From Candidatus Merdisoma merdipullorum (GTDB lineage: Bacteria; Bacillota; Clostridia; Lachnospirales; Lachnospiraceae), in the NCBI GenBank assembly GCA_018715645.1, contig DVLE01000046.1:1-64000 (forward strand): 64,000 nucleotides of DNA. The letters are read 5' to 3'. Under the pieces are notes generated by a model. The model was not told where the DNA came from. It saw nothing but the letters and a program-made list of their open reading frames with translations, and ran no database searches. Each line of letters begins with the position of its first letter. The first letter of the stretch is position 1. The position numbers and the translations under genes are program-made. Below, piece after piece: positions 17,861-28,810 of the stretch.

Positions 17861-18895
17861 ATGGAACTGGATGAGAGAAAACAGAAAATTTTGTATGCGA
17901 TCATCCGTACTTATATGGAAACGGGTGAACCGGTGGGCTCCAGAACAATTTCCAAATACTCGGATCTGAATCTGAGTTCTGCCACGATTCGTAATGAGAT
18001 GTCGGATCTGGAGGAAATGGGCTATATTATACAGCCTCATACCTCGGCAGGCAGGATTCCATCAGATAAAGGATACCGTCTGTATGTGGATCATATTCTG
18101 GAGAGCAAGGATCAGGAGGTCCAGGAGCTGAAGGAAGTGATGCTTGAACGGACCGACAAGCTGGAACAGATGCTGCAGCAGGTGGTCAAGGTCCTGGCAG
18201 CCAATACGAATTATGCGACGCTTGCTTCCGCTCCGGCTCTGAAAGGAAACAAGCTGAAATTTATCCAGCTTTCCAAAGTAAATTCCACGCAGATTCTTGC
18301 CGTCATTATGATAGGAGGGAATCTTGTAAGGAACAAGGTTATCGAGGTAACCGAGGAGCTGGACCAGGAGACGGTGCTGAAGCTGAATATCCTTTTGAAC
18401 AGCGTGCTGAACGGCCTTTCCATAGAAGAGATCAACCTGGCTATGATTCAAAGCCTGAAAAGGCAGGCCGGGATCCACAGCGAGCTTGTTGGGGATGTGA
18501 TTGACGCGGTAGCGGAAGTGATTCATGCGGAGGACGAGGTGAAGATTTACACCTCCGGCGCCACGAATATTTTCCGGTATCCGGAGCTTTCCGACAACGG
18601 AAAGGCCAGTGAGCTAATCAGTACCTTTGAGGAAAAGCAGGAGCTTACGGATCTGGTAAATCAGACCTTGGAAAACAGTGACAGCAAAGGCATTCAGGTG
18701 TACATCGGACAGGAGTCGCCGATACAGGCTATGAAGGACTGCAGCGTGGTGACAGCCACCTATGAATTAGGCGAGGGCCTTCAGGGAACCATCGGCATTA
18801 TAGGGCCAAAGCGCATGGATTACGAAAATGTGCTGAAGACATTGAAGACACTGACCGAACAGCTGGATGAGATTTATAACAGAAAGAAAAGTTAG
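17861..18895 (+). CDS. hrcA: Heat-inducible transcription repressor HrcA
   Basis: Repressor of the class I heat-shock genes, acting at the CIRCE site 40 nt upstream, so autoregulated. It has 344 residues, the usual length. The N-terminal winged helix contains GEPVGSRTISK and SSATIRNEMSDLEEMGYI, then the TSAGRIPSDKGYRLYVD signature. The GAF-like HrcA domain follows, including ATYELGEGLQGTIGIIGPKRMDY near the end. Confidence 0.97.
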   Translation: MELDERKQKILYAIIRTYMETGEPVGSRTISKYSDLNLSSATIRNEMSDLEEMGYIIQPHTSAGRIPSDKGYRLYVDHILESKDQEVQELKEVMLERTDKLEQMLQQVVKVLAANTNYATLASAPALKGNKLKFIQLSKVNSTQILAVIMIGGNLVRNKVIEVTEELDQETVLKLNILLNSVLNGLSIEEINLAMIQSLKRQAGIHSELVGDVIDAVAEVIHAEDEVKIYTSGATNIFRYPELSDNGKASELISTFEEKQELTDLVNQTLENSDSKGIQVYIGQESPIQAMKDCSVVTATYELGEGLQGTIGIIGPKRMDYENVLKTLKTLTEQLDEIYNRKKS

Positions 18896-18914
18896 AGAAA
18901 GGGGCAGTTAACCC

Positions 18915-19562
18915 GTGGAAAAGGAAATGAAGCAGGAAGAAATCCGGGAAGAAGATCTGGAAGGCGAAAAGGCTGCGGATACAGCGGATACCTCAGAGGA
19001 TCAGGAGCAGGAAAGCGAAGCCGGTACGGCGGCTGAAGAATCCAAAGAGGAGGAAGCCAGGGCGGAGAAGCAGCCGGAGGAGGCCAAAGAGGAGCCGGAG
19101 AAAATGAGAAAGAAAAAAAAGAAAGAAAAGTGGGAGGAAAAAATCGAGGAGCTGGAGGACCGTGTGAAACGTCAGATGGCGGAGTTCGATAATTTCCGCA
19201 AGCGTACGGAGAAAGAAAAGTCCCATATGTATGAAGTAGGCGCAAGGGACGTCATCGAGAAGATTCTCCCGGTGGTAGACAATTTTGAACGCGGCCTGGC
19301 CGCGGTTCCGGAGGAGGAAAAGACGAATCCGGTGATCGACGGCATGGATAAGGTATACCGGCAGTTGATGACGATTCTTACAGATATGGGCGTGACGCCT
19401 ATCGACGCTGTAGGAAAGGAGTTTGATCCGAATTTCCACAATGCGGTTATGCATGTGGAGGATGAGGAGCTTGGTGAAAATGTTGTAGCCGAGGAATTCC
19501 AGAAGGGTTATCTGTATAAGGATACCGTGATTCGTCATAGTATGGTAAAGGTCGCTAACTGA
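18915..19562 (+). CDS. grpE: Nucleotide exchange factor GrpE
   Basis: Releases ADP from DnaK. It has 215 residues from GTG 18915, chosen because AAAGGGG lies 10 nt upstream; ATG 18927 would have its purine run too close. Residues 1-75 are a very acidic, Glu/Lys-rich disordered stretch. The GrpE coiled coil (about 78-120, RQMAEFDNFRKRTEKEK) and C-terminal beta domain (MTILTDMGVTPIDAVGKEFDPNFHNAV) follow. Confidence 0.95.
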   Translation: MEKEMKQEEIREEDLEGEKAADTADTSEDQEQESEAGTAAEESKEEEARAEKQPEEAKEEPEKMRKKKKKEKWEEKIEELEDRVKRQMAEFDNFRKRTEKEKSHMYEVGARDVIEKILPVVDNFERGLAAVPEEEKTNPVIDGMDKVYRQLMTILTDMGVTPIDAVGKEFDPNFHNAVMHVEDEELGENVVAEEFQKGYLYKDTVIRHSMVKVAN

Positions 19563-19572
19563 TGAGATGGAT

Positions 19573-19596
19573 GGGAACTGTTTATCAGTCCCTTTT
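19573..19596 (+). terminator. Weak attenuator-like hairpin between grpE and dnaK
   Basis: A 7-bp stem with one bulged A (GGGA-ACTG pairing with CAGTCCC), followed by TTTT, 12 nt after grpE. It may trim or partly terminate the operon transcript. Confidence 0.4.
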
Positions 19597-19603
19597 CACA
19601 TAA

Positions 19604-21526
<1,923 letters not shown>

Positions 21527-21568
21527 AATAGACTGAGGCATGAAAATGCCGGCATGAGAAGCACGATG

Positions 21569-21604
21569 TCCAGGGAGGGCCCGCAAGGGCTTTCCCTGGG
21601 TTTT
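21569..21604 (+). terminator. Hairpin with GCAA tetraloop between dnaK and dnaJ
   Basis: A 13-bp stem (CCAGGGAGGGCCC with GGGCTTTCCCTGG, two G-U pairs), a GCAA tetraloop (21583-21586) and a TTTT tail. It looks like a partial terminator or RNA-processing hairpin that would lower DnaJ relative to DnaK. Confidence 0.6.
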
Positions 21605-21636
21605 GCGGTAGAAATTAAAAAGAGGAAGAAAGAAGA

Positions 21637-22809
21637 ATGGCAGAACAGAAAAGAGATTACTACGAGGTTCTGGGCGTAGATAAAAATGCAGATGACGCTG
21701 CAATCAAAAAGGCATACCGCCAACTGGCAAAAAAATATCATCCTGATATGAACCCCGGAGACAAGGATGCCGAGGTGAAATTCAAGGAGGCTTCGGAAGC
21801 CTATGCAGTTTTGAGCGATCCGGAGAAGCGCCGTCAGTACGATCAGTTCGGCCATGCAGCCTTTGAAGGAGGAGCAGGCGGAGGCGGCTTTGGCGGCTTT
21901 GATTTCACTGGAGCGGATATGGGAGACATTTTCGGCGACATCTTTGGTGATCTCTTTGGAGGCGGCCGCAGCAGAAGGGCGAACAATGGTCCCATGCAGG
22001 GGGCGAATATCCGTACCCAGGTCCGCATCACTTTTGAGGAGGCTGTCTTTGGCTGCGAGAAGGAGCTGGAGCTGACGTTAAAGGACGAGTGCGCGAGCTG
22101 TCACGGTACAGGCGCAAAGCCGGGAACCTCTCCGGTCACCTGTCCGAAGTGCGGCGGCAAGGGACAGGTGGTCTACACCCAGCAGTCCCTGTTCGGCATG
22201 GTGCAGAATGTCCGCACCTGTCCGGACTGCAACGGAACCGGAAAAATCATCAAGGAAAAGTGTCCGGACTGCTATGGAACCGGATATATTTCCAACAAAA
22301 AGAAAATTTCTGTATCGATTCCTGCCGGGGTGGACAATGGGCAGAGTGTCCGCTTAAGAGGCAAGGGCGAGCCTGGCGTGAACGGCGGGCCGAGAGGCGA
22401 TCTTCTGGTGGAGGTCGTGGTGGCGCGTCATCCGATTTTCCAGCGCCAGGATATGAACATTTATTCCACAGCGCCTATCAGTTTCGTGACTGCGGCGCTT
22501 GGCGGCACCGTGCGCATTAAGACTGTGGACGGTGAAGTAGAGTATGATGTCAAGGCAGGCACGCAGACGGACACCCGCGTGCGGCTCAAAGGCAAAGGAG
22601 TTCCTTCCGTCCGCAACAAAAATGTACGCGGAGATCATTATGTAACCCTGGTCGTACAGGTTCCGACCGATTTGAGCAGAGAAGCGAAAGAAGCCCTGCG
22701 CGCTTATGACGATGTGGTAAATGGAGGAAGCGCGGCGCCAAAAGGCGGCAGAGGCGGAAAAGGGAAGAAAAATATTTTTGAAAAGGTGAAAGAAGCCTTG
22801 GATGAATAG
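21637..22809 (+). CDS. dnaJ: Hsp40 co-chaperone DnaJ
   Basis: Delivers substrates to DnaK and stimulates its ATPase. It has 390 residues. The J domain contains the catalytic HPD in [12 protein letters not shown] Gly/Phe-rich linker (about 75-115) follows. Four CxxCxGxG zinc motifs are present: [24 protein letters not shown] and CPDCYGTG. The two C-terminal beta domains complete a type I DnaJ. Confidence 0.97.
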   Translation: MAEQKRDYYEVLGVDKNADDAAIKKAYRQLAKKYHPDMNPGDKDAEVKFKEASEAYAVLSDPEKRRQYDQFGHAAFEGGAGGGGFGGFDFTGADMGDIFGDIFGDLFGGGRSRRANNGPMQGANIRTQVRITFEEAVFGCEKELELTLKDECASCHGTGAKPGTSPVTCPKCGGKGQVVYTQQSLFGMVQNVRTCPDCNGTGKIIKEKCPDCYGTGYISNKKKISVSIPAGVDNGQSVRLRGKGEPGVNGGPRGDLLVEVVVARHPIFQRQDMNIYSTAPISFVTAALGGTVRIKTVDGEVEYDVKAGTQTDTRVRLKGKGVPSVRNKNVRGDHYVTLVVQVPTDLSREAKEALRAYDDVVNGGSAAPKGGRGGKGKKNIFEKVKEALDE

Positions 22810-22848
22810 GCGATCATATGGATATAGAAAGCCCGGAGGTTTAAAAGT

Positions 22849-23964
22849 ATGTACGACTATCTGATCGTGGGCGCGGGACTTTACGGCGCCGTATTTGCAA
22901 GACAGGCGAAGGATCAGGGGAAATCGGTGCTTGTCATCGATAAGAGACCGCATATCGCCGGAAATGTGTACACAGAGGAAGTGGAGGGAATCCAGGTACA
23001 TAAGTACGGGGCCCATATCTTTCACACTAACAACCGGCAGGTCTGGGAGTATGTGAATCGCTTTGCGGAGTTTAACCGGTTCACAAATTCCCCGGTAGCC
23101 AATTATCATGGAGAGCTTTATTCCCTGCCGTTCAACATGTACACCTTCAATAAAATGTGGGGCGTGGTGACGCCGCAGGAGGCTGAGGCGAAGATCGAGG
23201 AGCAGAAAAAAGCGGCCGGTATCACAGAACCAAAGAATCTGGAAGAACAGGCTATCAGCCTTGTGGGAACAGATATTTACGAGAAGCTTGTAAAGGGCTA
23301 TACAGAGAAGCAGTGGGGACGTCCTTGTACGGAACTCCCGGCTTTTATCATCAAAAGGCTGCCGGTGCGGCTGACCTTTGACAACAATTATTTCAATGCT
23401 CTGTATCAGGGAATTCCCGTGGGCGGCTACACAGGAATGGCAGCAAATCTGCTGGACGGCATCGAGGTGCGCCTGGGCGTGGATTACCTGAAAGAAAAAG
23501 AGAGTCTGGACAGTCTGGCGGACAGAGTCATATACACAGGCCCGATAGACGCGTATTTCGAGTATCGGCTCGGCTACCTGGAGTACCGCTCCGTGCGTTT
23601 TGAGACGGAAACTCTTGATATGCCGAATTTCCAGGGAAACGCGGCGGTAAATTATACAGACAGGGAGACGCCCTGGACAAGGATCATAGAACACAAATGG
23701 TTTGAGTTCGGAAAGGGAGCCGACGGAAGGGAACTTCCGAAAACTGTGATCAGCCGGGAATATTCTTCCGAGTGGAGGCCGGGGGACGAGCCCTATTACC
23801 CGGTCAATGACGAGAAGAACGGCGCGCTCTATGCAGAATACAAAAAGCTGGCGGACGAGGAGAAAAAGGTGATCTTCGGAGGCCGCCTGGGCGAGTATAA
23901 ATATTACGACATGGACGCGGTGATTGCAAGCGCGCTTGCGAGGGCTGAAAAAGAATTAGGATGA
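22849..23964 (+). CDS. glf: UDP-galactopyranose mutase
   Basis: Flavoenzyme converting UDP-galactopyranose to UDP-galactofuranose for surface glycans. It has 371 residues. The N-terminal FAD-binding Rossmann motif is YLIVGAGLYGAVFA, followed by the Glf signature KYGAHIFHTNNRQVWEYV and the C-terminal GRLGEYKYYDMDAVIASAL. GGAGG precedes the ATG, 39 nt after dnaJ. It may be transcribed with the chaperone operon, although the function is unrelated. Confidence 0.95.
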   Translation: MYDYLIVGAGLYGAVFARQAKDQGKSVLVIDKRPHIAGNVYTEEVEGIQVHKYGAHIFHTNNRQVWEYVNRFAEFNRFTNSPVANYHGELYSLPFNMYTFNKMWGVVTPQEAEAKIEEQKKAAGITEPKNLEEQAISLVGTDIYEKLVKGYTEKQWGRPCTELPAFIIKRLPVRLTFDNNYFNALYQGIPVGGYTGMAANLLDGIEVRLGVDYLKEKESLDSLADRVIYTGPIDAYFEYRLGYLEYRSVRFETETLDMPNFQGNAAVNYTDRETPWTRIIEHKWFEFGKGADGRELPKTVISREYSSEWRPGDEPYYPVNDEKNGALYAEYKKLADEEKKVIFGGRLGEYKYYDMDAVIASALARAEKELG

Positions 23965-23974
23965 CACAAAATAG

Positions 23975-24023
23975 CGGAACCTTAAGTTGGACAAAGGCAG
24001 CGCATGTCCAGTTTAAGGTTCCG
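23975..24023 (+). terminator. Long stem-loop after glf
   Basis: A 19-bp stem (CGGAACCTTAA... with ...TTAAGGTTCCG, two G-U pairs) and an 11-nt loop, starting 10 nt after the glf stop. No strong T tract follows, so it may be a 3' end processing or stabilising structure. It overlaps a track ORF (23961-24260) that I reject. Confidence 0.65.
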
Positions 24024-24314
24024 TTCTGCCGTATTCGGTGCGAAACGCTTCTGCGCAGGGCTCTTTGGTATCCGGAAAGAAACGATAGTCCGGGTATGCA
24101 GCTCTGGTTTAGTGCATGGTGCAGTCTGACAGACGGCTTCCCGTGCCATCCGGGAAATTATCTGGAATTTCTCCGGCGCAAAAGCGGGATGCGCAGGATT
24201 CTTGCTGCGAGAAATACCTTTTGTATCAAGAAAAAACAGAAAACAGGCGTAAAGCTGTAAAATGAAAAAACAGAGGATACAGAAAATAGAAGAAAAAGGC
24301 ATATGCTTCTGATA

Positions 24315-24554
24315 TTACATCCGGTTCATAAATTCTTCGATCGTACGAACCTGACGGGCCAGAAGAAACCAGCGTTTTAGCTGGGGAAAGCTTTTCTGAC
24401 CAAGGATCTGTTCCTGAATGCCAAGAGGAATTTTTCCGTAATCTGATAAAGTTTCCAGAATACATTCCGCCTTTCCTTCCGCCAGTCCGAGATCATGGGC
24501 TTCGGCATGGAGGAGACAGAATGTATCCGTGTTAAAAGCAGGTTTCCGTTTCAT
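24315..24554 (-). CDS. Orphan C-terminal domain of Rpn-family nuclease/transposase-like protein
   Basis: A 79-residue protein with AAAGGAGG seven or so nt upstream on the minus strand, so it is probably translated. The sequence (GLAEGKAECILETLSDYGKI, then LKRWFLLARQVRTIEEFM) resembles the tail of Rpn/PD-(D/E)XK recombination-promoting nucleases, but no nuclease domain is found on either strand nearby. It may be a remnant. It may instead be a stand-alone small Rpn domain of the kind reported as an internally encoded inhibitor of full-length Rpn. Confidence 0.55.
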   Translation of the reverse strand: MKRKPAFNTDTFCLLHAEAHDLGLAEGKAECILETLSDYGKIPLGIQEQILGQKSFPQLKRWFLLARQVRTIEEFMNRM

Positions 24555-24867
24555 TCACTGACCTCCTTTCCCTGATGAGAATTTTGCATAAGCAAAAATC
24601 TGCGCAGAGATCAGCGCCTGAATGTGACAGTCTCATACACGGAATCTCCCGATAAAAGGGATTCACCGGCGATTTGCCAGAAAATCAGAAATGCTTACAG
24701 GATCATTATAGGGGAGGAAAAACGTAAAAGCAAGGAGAATTATGGAAAAGACATTTATAGACATTGCACAACGGGGCGGGGATTTTGCGGGAAATTCCGC
24801 CTGAAATATTGTATAGCGGATGGGCTGTTTTTACCGACAATGTACACCAAAAAATACAACAATAAAA
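24555..24867. other. Intergenic region without a convincing gene
   Basis: About 310 bases between the Rpn-like fragment and the nifJ promoter. A small palindrome (TTTTGC-ATAA-GCAAAA) lies near 24592-24607. A 20-codon frame at 24742 has an AAGGAG in front but no recognisable product. Nothing else is supported. Confidence 0.4.
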
Positions 24868-24896
24868 TGGACAATCATCAGCCAATATGTTACAAT
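24868..24896 (+). promoter_or_regulatory. nifJ promoter
   Basis: TGGACA (24868-24873), 17 nt, TACAAT (24891-24896). The predicted transcript has a leader of about 140 nt before nifJ. Confidence 0.65.
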
Positions 24897-24936
24897 CAAC
24901 TATGTATGAAGATATAAAAACGCCTTGCCAGGGCTG

Positions 24937-25019
24937 CCTTCCGTTTACAAGGCCACACACATTTTACGGCGGCGGAACCAGGTTTTTGCGCCACGGTGTA
25001 TGTTCTTGTAAATGGAAGG
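24937..25019 (+). promoter_or_regulatory. Structured 5' leader of nifJ (candidate cis-regulatory RNA)
   Basis: CCTTCCGTTTACAAG (24937-24951) pairs with CTTGTAAATGGAAGG (25005-25019) over 15 bp with one G-U. This closes a 53-nt internal region that contains further GC-rich pairing possibilities. The closing stem ends 8 nt before the AAGGAGG of nifJ. The layout resembles an aptamer with a closing P1 stem, but I recognise no known riboswitch consensus and see no terminator. Confidence 0.5.
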
Positions 25020-25042
25020 TGTGAATTAAGGAGGAAAAACAA

Positions 25043-28000
25043 ATGGCTAGAAAAATGAAGACCATGGATGGAAACCATGCAGCGGCGCATGTATCCTATG
25101 CGTACTCCGACGTTGCGGCAATCTATCCGATTACCCCTTCATCCGTTATGGCGGAAGCCACAGATGAGTGGGCCACACAGGGAAGAAAGAACATCTTCGG
25201 ACAGACCGTACAGGTAACCGAGATGCAGTCTGAGGCAGGAGCAGCAGGAGCCGTACACGGCGCACTGGCAGCCGGCGCTCTGACTACGACCTTCACTGCA
25301 TCCCAGGGTCTGCTGCTGATGATTCCGAACCTTTACAAGGTAGCAGGCGAGCAGCTTCCCGGTGTATTCAACGTATCCGCTCGTGCGCTTGCAAGCCATG
25401 CACTGTCTATCTTCGGAGATCACTCCGACGTATACGCATGCCGTCAGACAGGAGCAGCCATGCTTTGCGAGTCCAGCGTGCAGGAGGTTATGGATCTGAC
25501 TCCGGTTGCACATTGTGCGGCTATCAAGGGAAAGATTCCGTTCATCAACTTCTTCGACGGATTCCGTACTTCTCATGAGATTCAGAAGATCGAGACCTGG
25601 GACTACGAGGATCTGAAGGATATGGTGGACATGGATGCTATCGACGAGTTCCGCAGAAACGCGCTGAATCCGGAGCATCCCTGCCAGAGAGGTTCCGCTC
25701 AGAACCCGGACATCTTCTTCCAGGCAAGAGAGGCATGTAATCCGTATTACGATGCAATGCCGGCTATCGTACAGGAGTACATGGATAAAGTAAATGCCAA
25801 GATCGGCACGAACTACAAGCTGTTCAACTACTATGGAGCAGAGGACGCAGAGCAGGTTATCGTAGCTATGGGTTCTGTCTGCGATACCATCGAGGAGACC
25901 ATTGACTATCTGCTGGCTGCAGGCGAGAAGGTCGGCGTTGTAAAGGTACGTCTGTATCGTCCGTTCAGCGCAGAGGCTCTGGTAGCTGCGATTCCGGAGA
26001 CGGTTAAGAAGATTACGGTTCTTGACAGAACGAAGGAGCCGGGAGCTCTTGGCGAGCCGCTGTACCTTGACGTGGTAGCAGCCCTGAAGGGAACGAAGTT
26101 CCACGACACACCGGTATTTATGGGACGCTACGGCCTTGGTTCCAAGGATACGACGCCGGCTCAGATCGTCGCCGTATACAAGAATGAGACCAAGAAGAAG
26201 TTTACTATCGGCATCGAGGATGATGTGACAGGACTTTCCCTGGAAGTAGGCGCTCCGATCGTTACGACTCCGGAAGGAACCATCAACTGTAAGTTCTGGG
26301 GACTTGGCGCAGACGGTACAGTAGGCGCAAACAAGAACTCCATCAAGATCATCGGCGACAATACCGATATGTATGCGCAGGCTTATTTTGACTACGACTC
26401 CAAGAAGTCCGGCGGCGTGACCATGTCCCACCTCCGCTTCGGAAAGAGCCCGATTAAGTCTACATACCTGATCCACAAGGCAAACTTTGTAGCATGTCAC
26501 AATCCGTCCTATGTACGTAAGTACAACATGGTACAGGAGCTGGTAGACGGCGGAACCTTCCTGCTGAACTGCCCCTGGGATATGGAAGGACTGGAGAAGC
26601 ATCTGCCGGGACAGGTAAAGAGCTTCATCGCAAATCATAACATTAAATTCTACGTGATCGACGGTATCAAGATCGGTAAGGAGATCGGACTTGGCGGACG
26701 TATCAATACGGTTCTTCAGTCTGCATTCTTCAAGCTGGCGAACATCATTCCGGAGGAGCAGGCTATCGAGCTTATGAAGGCTGCCGCAAAGGCTACCTAC
26801 GGAAGAAAGGGCGATGCTATCGTTCAGATGAACTATGACGCCATCGACGCAGGCGCAAAGCAGGTTGTAGAGATTACAGTTCCTGAGAGCTGGAAGAACG
26901 CGGCAGACGAGGGACTTGACTTTACTCATGCAGAGGGCGGCCGTCAGGATGTTGTTGACTTTGTAAACAATGTTCAGGCAAAGGTAAACGCTCAGGAAGG
27001 AAATTCCCTCCCGGTATCTGCGTTCAAGGATTATGTGGATGGTACGACTCCCAGCGGTTCCTCAGCTTACGAGAAGCGCGGTATCGCAGTGGATATTCCG
27101 ATCTGGAATCCGGAGAATTGTATTCAGTGTAACCGCTGCTCCTATGTCTGCCCGCACGCAGTTATCCGTCCGGTAGCTATGACAGAGGCAGAGGCTGCTG
27201 CAGCTCCCGAAGGCATGAAGATGCTTCCGATGACTGGTATGGCAGATTACAAGTTCTCTATCGCTATTTCCGCACTCGACTGTACCGGATGCGGATCCTG
27301 TGCAAATGTCTGCCCCGGCAAGAAGGGCGCAAAGGCGCTTGCTATGGAGAACATGGAAGCAAACCAGGGCGAGCAGAAGTACTTCGACTATGCAGTAACC
27401 CTTCCGGAGAAGACAGACGTTATCGAGAAGTTCAAAGAGGCTACCGTAAAGGGAAGCCAGTTCAAGACTCCGCTGCTTGAGTTCTCCGGCGCATGCGCAG
27501 GCTGCGGCGAGACTCCGTACGCGAAGCTGATTACACAGTTGTTCGGTGACAGAATGTACATCGCGAACGCGACAGGATGTTCCTCTATCTGGGGCAACTC
27601 CTCACCGTCCACGCCGTACACGGTAAATAAGAAGGGACATGGTCCTGCATGGTCCAACTCTCTGTTTGAGGATGCGGCAGAGTTTGGTTACGGCATGAGC
27701 CTGGCTCAGCGCGCTGTCAGAGGCGGACTGAAGGCCAAGGTTGAGGCTCTGATGGAGAAGGCAAACGATGAGGTAAAGGCTGCCGCTCAGGGCTGGCTTG
27801 ATACCTACAATGTAGGCGCGACCAACGGCACAGCTACGGACAAGCTGGTTGCTGCTCTGGAAGCATGCGGCTGCGACGAGGCGAAAGAGATCCTGAAGGA
27901 TAAGGATTTCCTGGCTAAGAAATCTCAGTGGATCTTCGGCGGCGACGGCTGGGCATATGACATCGGCTTCGGCGGCGTAGACCATGTTCTGGCAAGCGGA

Positions 28001-28591
28001 CAGGATGTAAACGTAATGGTATTCGATACCGAGGTTTACTCCAATACTGGCGGACAGTCCTCCAAGGCTACTCCGACCGGCGCTGTAGCTCAGTTCGCTG
28101 CAGGCGGTAAGGACGTGAAGAAGAAAGACCTGGCTTCTATCGCAATGAGCTATGGTTATGTATACGTAGCGCAGATCGCAATGGGCGCTGATTACAATCA
28201 GTGTGTAAAGGCGATTGCAGAGGCAGAGGCTTATCCGGGACCGTCCCTGATTATCGCTTACGCTCCGTGTATCAACCATGGAATCAAGAAGGGCATGAGC
28301 AAGGCTCAGACCGAGGAAGAACTGGCTGTAAAGGCTGGATACTGGCATTGCTTCCGCTTCAACCCGGCTGCTCCCGCAGAAGGTAAGAGCGCATTCACTC
28401 TGGACAGCAAGGAGCCCACTGGAGATTATCAGGAGTTCCTGGACGGAGAGGTACGTTACAATTCACTGAAGCGTGCAAATCCGGAGAGAGCGGCGAAGCT
28501 GTTCGCAGAGTCCGAGGCTTCCGCAAAAGCCCGTTACGAGTATCTGAAGAAGCTTGGCGATCTGTATATGCCGACTAAGGCAGCAGAGTAA
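25043..28591 (+). CDS. nifJ: Pyruvate:ferredoxin (flavodoxin) oxidoreductase
   Basis: Single-chain PFOR that converts pyruvate and CoA to acetyl-CoA and CO2 with reduction of ferredoxin; central to fermentative and acetogenic anaerobes. The 1182 residues match the family. The N-terminal domain carries YPITPSSVMAE. Two 4Fe-4S motifs are CIQCNRCSYVCP and CTGCGSCANVCP (about residues 693-755). A further cluster and thiamine diphosphate region has CAGCGETPY, ATGCSSIWG and GDGWAYDIGFGGVDH. AAGGAGG precedes the ATG. Codon use is typical of a highly expressed gene. Confidence 0.97.
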   Translation: MARKMKTMDGNHAAAHVSYAYSDVAAIYPITPSSVMAEATDEWATQGRKNIFGQTVQVTEMQSEAGAAGAVHGALAAGALTTTFTASQGLLLMIPNLYKVAGEQLPGVFNVSARALASHALSIFGDHSDVYACRQTGAAMLCESSVQEVMDLTPVAHCAAIKGKIPFINFFDGFRTSHEIQKIETWDYEDLKDMVDMDAIDEFRRNALNPEHPCQRGSAQNPDIFFQAREACNPYYDAMPAIVQEYMDKVNAKIGTNYKLFNYYGAEDAEQVIVAMGSVCDTIEETIDYLLAAGEKVGVVKVRLYRPFSAEALVAAIPETVKKITVLDRTKEPGALGEPLYLDVVAALKGTKFHDTPVFMGRYGLGSKDTTPAQIVAVYKNETKKKFTIGIEDDVTGLSLEVGAPIVTTPEGTINCKFWGLGADGTVGANKNSIKIIGDNTDMYAQAYFDYDSKKSGGVTMSHLRFGKSPIKSTYLIHKANFVACHNPSYVRKYNMVQELVDGGTFLLNCPWDMEGLEKHLPGQVKSFIANHNIKFYVIDGIKIGKEIGLGGRINTVLQSAFFKLANIIPEEQAIELMKAAAKATYGRKGDAIVQMNYDAIDAGAKQVVEITVPESWKNAADEGLDFTHAEGGRQDVVDFVNNVQAKVNAQEGNSLPVSAFKDYVDGTTPSGSSAYEKRGIAVDIPIWNPENCIQCNRCSYVCPHAVIRPVAMTEAEAAAAPEGMKMLPMTGMADYKFSIAISALDCTGCGSCANVCPGKKGAKALAMENMEANQGEQKYFDYAVTLPEKTDVIEKFKEATVKGSQFKTPLLEFSGACAGCGETPYAKLITQLFGDRMYIANATGCSSIWGNSSPSTPYTVNKKGHGPAWSNSLFEDAAEFGYGMSLAQRAVRGGLKAKVEALMEKANDEVKAAAQGWLDTYNVGATNGTATDKLVAALEACGCDEAKEILKDKDFLAKKSQWIFGGDGWAYDIGFGGVDHVLASGQDVNVMVFDTEVYSNTGGQSSKATPTGAVAQFAAGGKDVKKKDLASIAMSYGYVYVAQIAMGADYNQCVKAIAEAEAYPGPSLIIAYAPCINHGIKKGMSKAQTEEELAVKAGYWHCFRFNPAAPAEGKSAFTLDSKEPTGDYQEFLDGEVRYNSLKRANPERAAKLFAESEASAKARYEYLKKLGDLYMPTKAAE

Positions 28592-28630
28592 AGCTGAACA
28601 GAAAAGCCTGGCAAGGGTGATGAAATAAAG

Positions 28631-28664
28631 AAAAAGAGAGTTCCCTCAGGGAACTCTCTTTTTT
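28631..28664 (+). terminator. nifJ terminator
   Basis: A 15-bp stem, AAAAAGAGAGTTCCC with its complement, a TCA loop and a T6 tail. It is a strong intrinsic terminator. Confidence 0.93.
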
Positions 28665-28688
28665 GTTGATTCCATAAAATTTTCACCG

Positions 28689-28736
28689 AAAAACCAAGAA
28701 AAATACCTATAAAAACCAAGAAATTCATGATATAAT
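28689..28736 (+). promoter_or_regulatory. deoR promoter with two phased direct repeats
   Basis: AAAAACCAAGAAA occurs at 28689-28701 and again at 28711-28723, exactly 22 bp apart (two helical turns). The second copy covers the -35 position of an extended -10 promoter, TGATATAAT (28728-28736). Direct repeats placed like this are plausible operators for the DeoR-family regulator encoded next. Confidence 0.55.
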
Positions 28737-28810
28737 TAGGACAAATCTTCTGTTATACGGATTTGAAGCAAAAAACAGTGAAGAAGAAACACAGAGCAGG
28801 AGGGGTAAGG

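Noticed and set aside
23961-24260. 99-residue ORF after glf
   Set aside because: Its first 20 codons are a 19-bp stem-loop, it has no ribosome binding site, and the composition is not protein-like.
24624-24917. 97-residue ORF upstream of nifJ
   Set aside because: It overlaps the nifJ promoter, has no ribosome binding site and no recognisable sequence.
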